Source: Geomonas sp. RF6 (GTDB taxonomy: Bacteria > Desulfobacterota > Desulfuromonadia > Geobacterales > Geobacteraceae). Taken from it: 64,000 nt of DNA. Every line of letters starts with the position of its first letter. Position 1 is the stretch's first letter. Positions 60,013 through 64,000 of the stretch are shown here, piece by piece. The notes under the pieces are model-generated. The model was not told the origin of the DNA and made no database searches. It worked only from the letters and a program-made list of their open reading frames with translations. A program made the translations under genes and the position numbers. The stretch is from contig NZ_CP087999.1 in NCBI RefSeq assembly GCF_021044625.1, positions 4,671,001 to 4,735,000 on the forward strand, given 5' to 3'.

Positions 60013-60046
60013 AAAAAGGCCCGGACCTGACATCCGGGCCTTTTTC
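60013..60046 (+). terminator. Intrinsic terminator of the Ser/Gln-rich gene
   Basis: AAAAAGGCCCGGA / TCCGGGCCTTTTT stem and U-run, about 30 bp past the stop. Confidence 0.93.
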
Positions 60047-60094
60047 CGTTTTTGCGGCGTATTATGCTTCAACGAAGCGCCGCGCGAGCCCTCG

Positions 60095-60272
60095 CGGCCC
60101 CCCCTCTGCGAAGGCTCATCCGAGAATGCCGGGGGAGTGTGGGTAAATGCCACGAAGCACTGCAGAAGGCCCAACGTTCCCCCCTTTGCGAAGGGGGGGA
60201 CGCGAGGCCTCGCGCGGCCCTTCATTGGAACATACTACGGCTTCCCCGGAATTCGCGGATGAGCCTGCGAAG
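60095..60272. repeat. Family B repeat copy
   Basis: CCCCCCTCTGCGAAGGCTCA at the left, CACGAAGCACTGCAGAAGGC in the core, CCCCCCTTTGCGAAGGGGGG in the middle, and GGAATTCGCGGATGAGCCTG at the right. Confidence 0.8.
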
Positions 60273-60289
60273 GGGGAACGCTACCTCGC

Positions 60290-61858
60290 TTACTCCTTTG
60301 AAAGCACACACTCGCTGTCCACGGATGCCTCGGCTCCCTCGAGTAGTTGCCGCCCCAGAAGGTCGCTGTAGATCCCGTCTTTTATCAGTTTCTTCGACTT
60401 TTCTATATCCGGCGCAAAGTAGCGATCCTCCTCGTAAAAGGAAACTTCCTGGCGCAATTGCCTTTTCGCCTCTTCAAGGAGCGGGGAGCTTTTGTTTGGT
60501 GCGCGAAAATCGACGCCCTGGCAGGCGGCGAGGAGCTCGATGGCGACGATCCCCGCGCTGTTGTCTGTCATCTCCAGCAACCGCCTTGCCGCAAATGTGG
60601 ACATGGAGACGTGGTCCTCCTGATTGGCCGAGGTGGGGAGGCTGTCGACGGAGGCGGGGTGGGCAAGACTCTTGTTTTCGCTGGCGAGTGCCGCGGCGGT
60701 GACCTGCGCTATCATGAAGCCGGAATTGAGCCCCCCCTTCTCCACCAGGAACGGTGGAAGCTTGCTCAGGTTCGCGTCGATGAGGAGCGCGATGCGACGC
60801 TCCGACAGCGCGCCAACCTCGGCAATGGCGAGGGCCAGGTTGTCGGCGGCCAGCGCCACAGGCTCGGCGTGAAAATTTCCCCCGGAAATCACGTCCTGGG
60901 AGTCGGCAAAAACGAGGGGATTGTCGGAGACCGCATTCGCCTCTATCAGAAGGATCCTGGCCACGTGCCTGATCTGGTCGAGGCATGCCCCCATGACCTG
61001 TGGCTGGCAGCGCAGGGAGTAAGGATCCTGGACCGCGCCGCACCCCTCGTGCGAGGCCTCTATTTCGCTATGGGCCAGCAGGTGGCGGTAGGCAGCGGCG
61101 ACGTCGATCTGGCCGCGATGGCCGCGCACCTCATGAATGGGAGCCTCGAACGGTCGTCTGCTGGCAAGGGCGGCCTCGACGCAGAGACTCCCCGCAACGA
61201 GCGCCGCGCAGAAGAGATCTTCGGTGGCAAAGAGCGCTTCCAGCGCAAAAGCGGTGGAGGCCTGGGTACCGTTGAGAAGCGCCAGCCCTTCCTTCGGCGC
61301 GAGGGTGACCGGCTCGAGCCCAGCAATCTCCAGCCCGCGCCGCCCCGAAAGGCGTTCTCCACGATGCAGCACCTCCCCCTCACCCAGGAGGACCGTGCTC
61401 ATGTGGGCCAGAGGGGCAAGGTCTCCGGAGGCCCCGACGGACCCTTTCTGAGGGATGCATGGGTACACCTCCGCCTCCAGCAGGCGCGCCAACGCCTCCA
61501 CAACCTGGAGACGGATCCCGGAGTAGCCGCGGGCGAGGCTGTTTATCTTCAGTACCATCAGGAGGCGGACGGTCGATTCCGCCATGAGCGCCCCCGTCCC
61601 GGCTGCATGGGAGAGGACGATGGCGCGCTGCAGGTTTTCCAGCTCTTCGAGAGGGATGCGCGTCCGTGCCAGGAGCCCGAACCCCGTATTGACCCCGTAG
61701 ATGGCGCACCCTTCCTCGATCATGCTCCGCACCGTCTGGACCGAGCGCTCGACTGCCGCGACGCACCCGGGATCGAGGTCGACCCGAACCGCCTCGTCCC
61801 TGACCTGGCGCAGTTCCTTGAGGGTGAGGTTCCCCGGGTGGAGTTTGAGGGTGAACAT
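60290..61858 (-). CDS. hutH: Histidine ammonia-lyase
   Basis: 522 residues: converts histidine to urocanate and ammonia. The MIO cofactor triad Ala143-Ser144-Gly145 sits in [12 protein letters not shown], with [45 protein letters not shown] and [10 protein letters not shown] as flanking family motifs. ATG 61858 has GAGGAGG upstream. It is last in the minus-strand order hutG-hutU-hutH, 75 bp after hutU. Cytoplasmic. Confidence 0.95.
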   Translation of the reverse strand: MFTLKLHPGNLTLKELRQVRDEAVRVDLDPGCVAAVERSVQTVRSMIEEGCAIYGVNTGFGLLARTRIPLEELENLQRAIVLSHAAGTGALMAESTVRLLMVLKINSLARGYSGIRLQVVEALARLLEAEVYPCIPQKGSVGASGDLAPLAHMSTVLLGEGEVLHRGERLSGRRGLEIAGLEPVTLAPKEGLALLNGTQASTAFALEALFATEDLFCAALVAGSLCVEAALASRRPFEAPIHEVRGHRGQIDVAAAYRHLLAHSEIEASHEGCGAVQDPYSLRCQPQVMGACLDQIRHVARILLIEANAVSDNPLVFADSQDVISGGNFHAEPVALAADNLALAIAEVGALSERRIALLIDANLSKLPPFLVEKGGLNSGFMIAQVTAAALASENKSLAHPASVDSLPTSANQEDHVSMSTFAARRLLEMTDNSAGIVAIELLAACQGVDFRAPNKSSPLLEEAKRQLRQEVSFYEEDRYFAPDIEKSKKLIKDGIYSDLLGRQLLEGAEASVDSECVLSKE

Positions 61859-61933
61859 GATCCCTCCTCAGGCCTCGCATGACAATACAGCCGGAATTCG
61901 GCCGGTTACTGTGGTGCCTGCCCCGCCCCGCCT

Positions 61934-63598
61934 TTATAACATCGGCAGGTCGAGACCATTCTCCCTCGCGCACTCAATCGCCTGCTCATACCCGGCGTCT
62001 GCATGCCGCATGACGCCGGTGCCGGGATCGTTCCGGAGTACCCGCGCCAGACGCCGGGCCGCACCTTCGGTGCCGTCCGCAACGATGACGAGTCCTGCAT
62101 GCTGGCTGAAACCGATGCCGACTCCGCCGCCGTGGTGGAAACTGACCCAGGTCGCGCCGCTTGCGGTGTTGAGAAGGGCGTTCAGGATGGGCCAGTCCGA
62201 AACAGCATCGGAGCCGTCCGCCATCCCTTCAGTCTCCCTGTTCGGGCTGGCGACGGAGCCGGAGTCGAGGTGATCCCTCCCGATGACGATCGGCCCCTTC
62301 AGCTCCCCCTGCGCCACCATTTCGTTGAATGCGATCCCGAGCCGTGCCCGGTCCTTCAGCCCTACCCAGCAGATGCGCGCGGGGAGCCCCTGGAACTTGA
62401 TGCGCCTGCGGGCGAGATCGAGCCAGTTGTGCAGCAACCGGTTCTCCGGAAGGAGCTCCTTTACCTTCTCGTCGGTGCGATAGATATCCTCCGGATCACC
62501 GGACACCGCCACCCAGCGGAAGGGGCCGATCCCCTGGCAAAATAGCGGCCGGATGTAGGCGGGGACGAACCCGGGGAAGTCGAAGGCATCCTCGACACCC
62601 TCTTCGAGAGCGATCTGCCGGATGTTGTTCCCGTAATCGAAGGTCTGTGCCCCTCCCCTTTGCAGCGCGAGCATGGCGCGAACATGGGTCGCAATGGATG
62701 ATCTCGCAGCCTTCTCCACCGCCGCAGGATCGTCCCGTCGCATCACTCGCGCCTTTTCCAGCGACCACCCCGCCGGCAGATACCCGTTCAAGGGGTCGTG
62801 CGCGCTCGTCTGGTCGGTGACCATATCGGGGAGGACGCCGCGCCTCGCCATCTCCGGAAGTATCTCCGCGCAGTTCCCGAGGAGACCTACGGAGAGCGCT
62901 TCGCCGTCGCGCCGCGCCCTGTCGATCATCTCCAGCGCCTCTTCCAGATCGGTGACCTTCCGGTCGAGGTACCCCGTCGCAAGCCGCTTGTCGATCCGCT
63001 TCTCGTCGCACTCAACGGCAAGAAGAGAGTATCCCGCCATCGTTGCCGCCAGCGGCTGCGCCCCTCCCATCCCCCCGAGCCCGCCGGTGAGGACCCAGCG
63101 CCCCCTCGCCTCTCCTCCGAAATGCTTTTGCGCGGCAGCAGCAAAGGTCTCGTACGTCCCCTGCACGATCCCCTGCGACCCGATGTACACCCAGGAGCCG
63201 GCCGTCATCTGCCCGAACATCATGAGCCCCTTCCGGTCCAGCTCGTTGAAGTGCTCCCAGGTCGCCCAGCGAGGGACGAGGTTGGAGTTGGCGATGAGGA
63301 CGCGCGGCGCGTCGGGGTGCGTCTTGAAAACACCAACCGGCTTTCCGGACTGCACCAGGAGGGTCTCGTCATCCTCGAGCCGGCGCAGCACCTCCACGAT
63401 GCGGTCGTAGCACTCCCAGTTGCGCGCGGCCCGCCCGATACCGCCGTAGACCACCAGCTCTTCCGGGCGCTCGGCCACCTCCGGGTCGAGGTTATTCATG
63501 AGCATGCGCAGGCACGACTCGGTAAGCCAGCTTCTGGCACTCCTCTCACCCCCTCTGGGGGCCCTGATGTGGCGGGGGGGATCGAGCCGCTCCTTCAT
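61934..63598 (-). CDS. hutU: Urocanate hydratase
   Basis: 554 residues: hydrates urocanate to imidazolonepropionate using tightly bound NAD. Recognisable regions are [58 protein letters not shown], and the C-terminal [19 protein letters not shown]. The active Cys lies in [23 protein letters not shown] 63598 overlaps the hutG stop (ATGA), so it is coupled. It acts between hutH and HutI, which is not in the window. Confidence 0.95.
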   Translation of the reverse strand: MKERLDPPRHIRAPRGGERSARSWLTESCLRMLMNNLDPEVAERPEELVVYGGIGRAARNWECYDRIVEVLRRLEDDETLLVQSGKPVGVFKTHPDAPRVLIANSNLVPRWATWEHFNELDRKGLMMFGQMTAGSWVYIGSQGIVQGTYETFAAAAQKHFGGEARGRWVLTGGLGGMGGAQPLAATMAGYSLLAVECDEKRIDKRLATGYLDRKVTDLEEALEMIDRARRDGEALSVGLLGNCAEILPEMARRGVLPDMVTDQTSAHDPLNGYLPAGWSLEKARVMRRDDPAAVEKAARSSIATHVRAMLALQRGGAQTFDYGNNIRQIALEEGVEDAFDFPGFVPAYIRPLFCQGIGPFRWVAVSGDPEDIYRTDEKVKELLPENRLLHNWLDLARRRIKFQGLPARICWVGLKDRARLGIAFNEMVAQGELKGPIVIGRDHLDSGSVASPNRETEGMADGSDAVSDWPILNALLNTASGATWVSFHHGGGVGIGFSQHAGLVIVADGTEGAARRLARVLRNDPGTGVMRHADAGYEQAIECARENGLDLPML

Positions 63599-64000
63599 GG
63601 GATCTCTCCTTCCGTATCGGGTACGCTCTCTCCCGGCGAAGTGACGAAAGAGCGCGCCACCAGATAACAGAGCCTCGCCGCGACCTTTGCGGTGCGACCG
63701 TCGCCGTCAAATTCGGGGTTCATCTCCGCTATCTCCGCGACCGCGACCTTCCCCCCATCTTCACCTATAACCTGCAGGAGGTGTTCTACGACTTCCAGCG
63801 CTACGCCGCGCGGCGCAGGTGCGCTGACGCCGGGAGCCACGGAGGCCGGGAGGATGTCGAGATCGATGCTCAGGTGAATGAAGTCGCACCGGGCGAGGAA
63901 GTGCCGCACACGCCGCTCCGCTGCCGCCATGTTCCACGCCGCCAGCTCTTCGTCGAGGAGCCACTCCGCGCCGAGTGATCCTGCCCGGCGGAAAAGCGCG
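63595..64000 (-). CDS. hutG: Arginase/agmatinase-family hydrolase, likely formimidoylglutamase HutG, 5' end beyond window
   Basis: The last ~134 codons of an ureohydrolase-fold enzyme. The manganese motif DxD is in [19 protein letters not shown]. The conserved Glu is in [17 protein letters not shown], with the C-terminal helix [16 protein letters not shown]. In the hut context it most likely cleaves N-formiminoglutamate to glutamate and formamide, the last step of histidine degradation; agmatinase is a less likely reading. It overlaps hutU by 4 bp (ATGA). The N-terminal part with the first metal ligands lies outside the window. Confidence 0.88.
   Translation of the reverse strand, partial: ALFRRAGSLGAEWLLDEELAAWNMAAAERRVRHFLARCDFIHLSIDLDILPASVAPGVSAPAPRGVALEVVEHLLQVIGEDGGKVAVAEIAEMNPEFDGDGRTAKVAARLCYLVARSFVTSPGESVPDTEGEIP

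Overview
The window looks like a chromosomal segment of a high-GC member of the Geobacteraceae / Desulfuromonadota (Geobacter-Geomonas type). This rests on the mix of gene families: PAS-rich sensor kinases with an AHQWRQPLN-type H-box, a MucR zinc-finger regulator, a 490-residue porin, rubrerythrin and ferritin-like proteins, a CoA-disulfide-reductase/rhodanese fusion, and a probable selenoprotein. The assignment is inferred from gene content; no database search was run. The segment is chromosomal housekeeping and metabolic DNA. I see no prophage, integrase, intact insertion sequence or CRISPR array.

Layout. 1-9.4 kb: amino-acid uptake and catabolism on the minus strand: putA (cut by the window edge) with a divergent FadR-type regulator, a short rhodanese reading through an in-frame UGA, a LivK-type binding lipoprotein, a small secreted protein, a porin and a polar amino-acid ABC transporter. 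9.8-17.7 kb: EamA transporter, threonine aldolase, a DJ-1/PfpI-family protein, a short-chain dehydrogenase followed by an alpha/beta hydrolase, CoA-disulfide reductase-rhodanese, and a DUF134/NifX-like pair. 17.9-30 kb: chromate transporter with an attenuator-like leader, a receiver-GGDEF protein, and recC-recB-recD. 30-42.8 kb: SseB-like, MucR, ferritin-like, tRNA-Leu(CAG), a GAF/PAS kinase, DUF2325, THUMP protein, pterin dehydratase, a large PilZ protein, thioesterase, shikimate kinase, DUF1264 and ArsR. 43.5-57.6 kb: M16 peptidase, MASE1 kinase, acetyl-CoA synthetase, MBL hydrolase, hemerythrin, and a hybrid kinase divergent from a TonB receptor/periplasmic binding protein pair. 57.9-64 kb: rubrerythrin, a JAMM-domain protein, a Ser/Gln-rich protein and the histidine-utilisation operon hutG-hutU-hutH (hutG cut by the edge).

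The proline (putA) and histidine (hut) pathways, the amino-acid ABC transporter, LivK and threonine aldolase point to amino-acid use, with acetate activated by Acs. Redox and oxygen defence is represented by rubrerythrin, the ferritin-like protein, hemerythrin and CoA-disulfide reductase. Signalling is dense: three sensor kinases, a GGDEF protein and a PilZ protein.

The intergenic DNA is unusually repeat-rich. I see three families: (A) REP-like pairs built on GCCGGxATAAGC...GTTTCCGGC; (B) MITE-like elements with ends resembling CCCCTTTGCGAAGG; and (C) ~150-170 bp tandem units. In two places the repeat has copied the 3' end of the neighbouring gene with it: the rhodanese near 3 kb and the hybrid kinase near 52 kb. 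The UGA rhodanese and these captured gene tails are the most interesting signals here.
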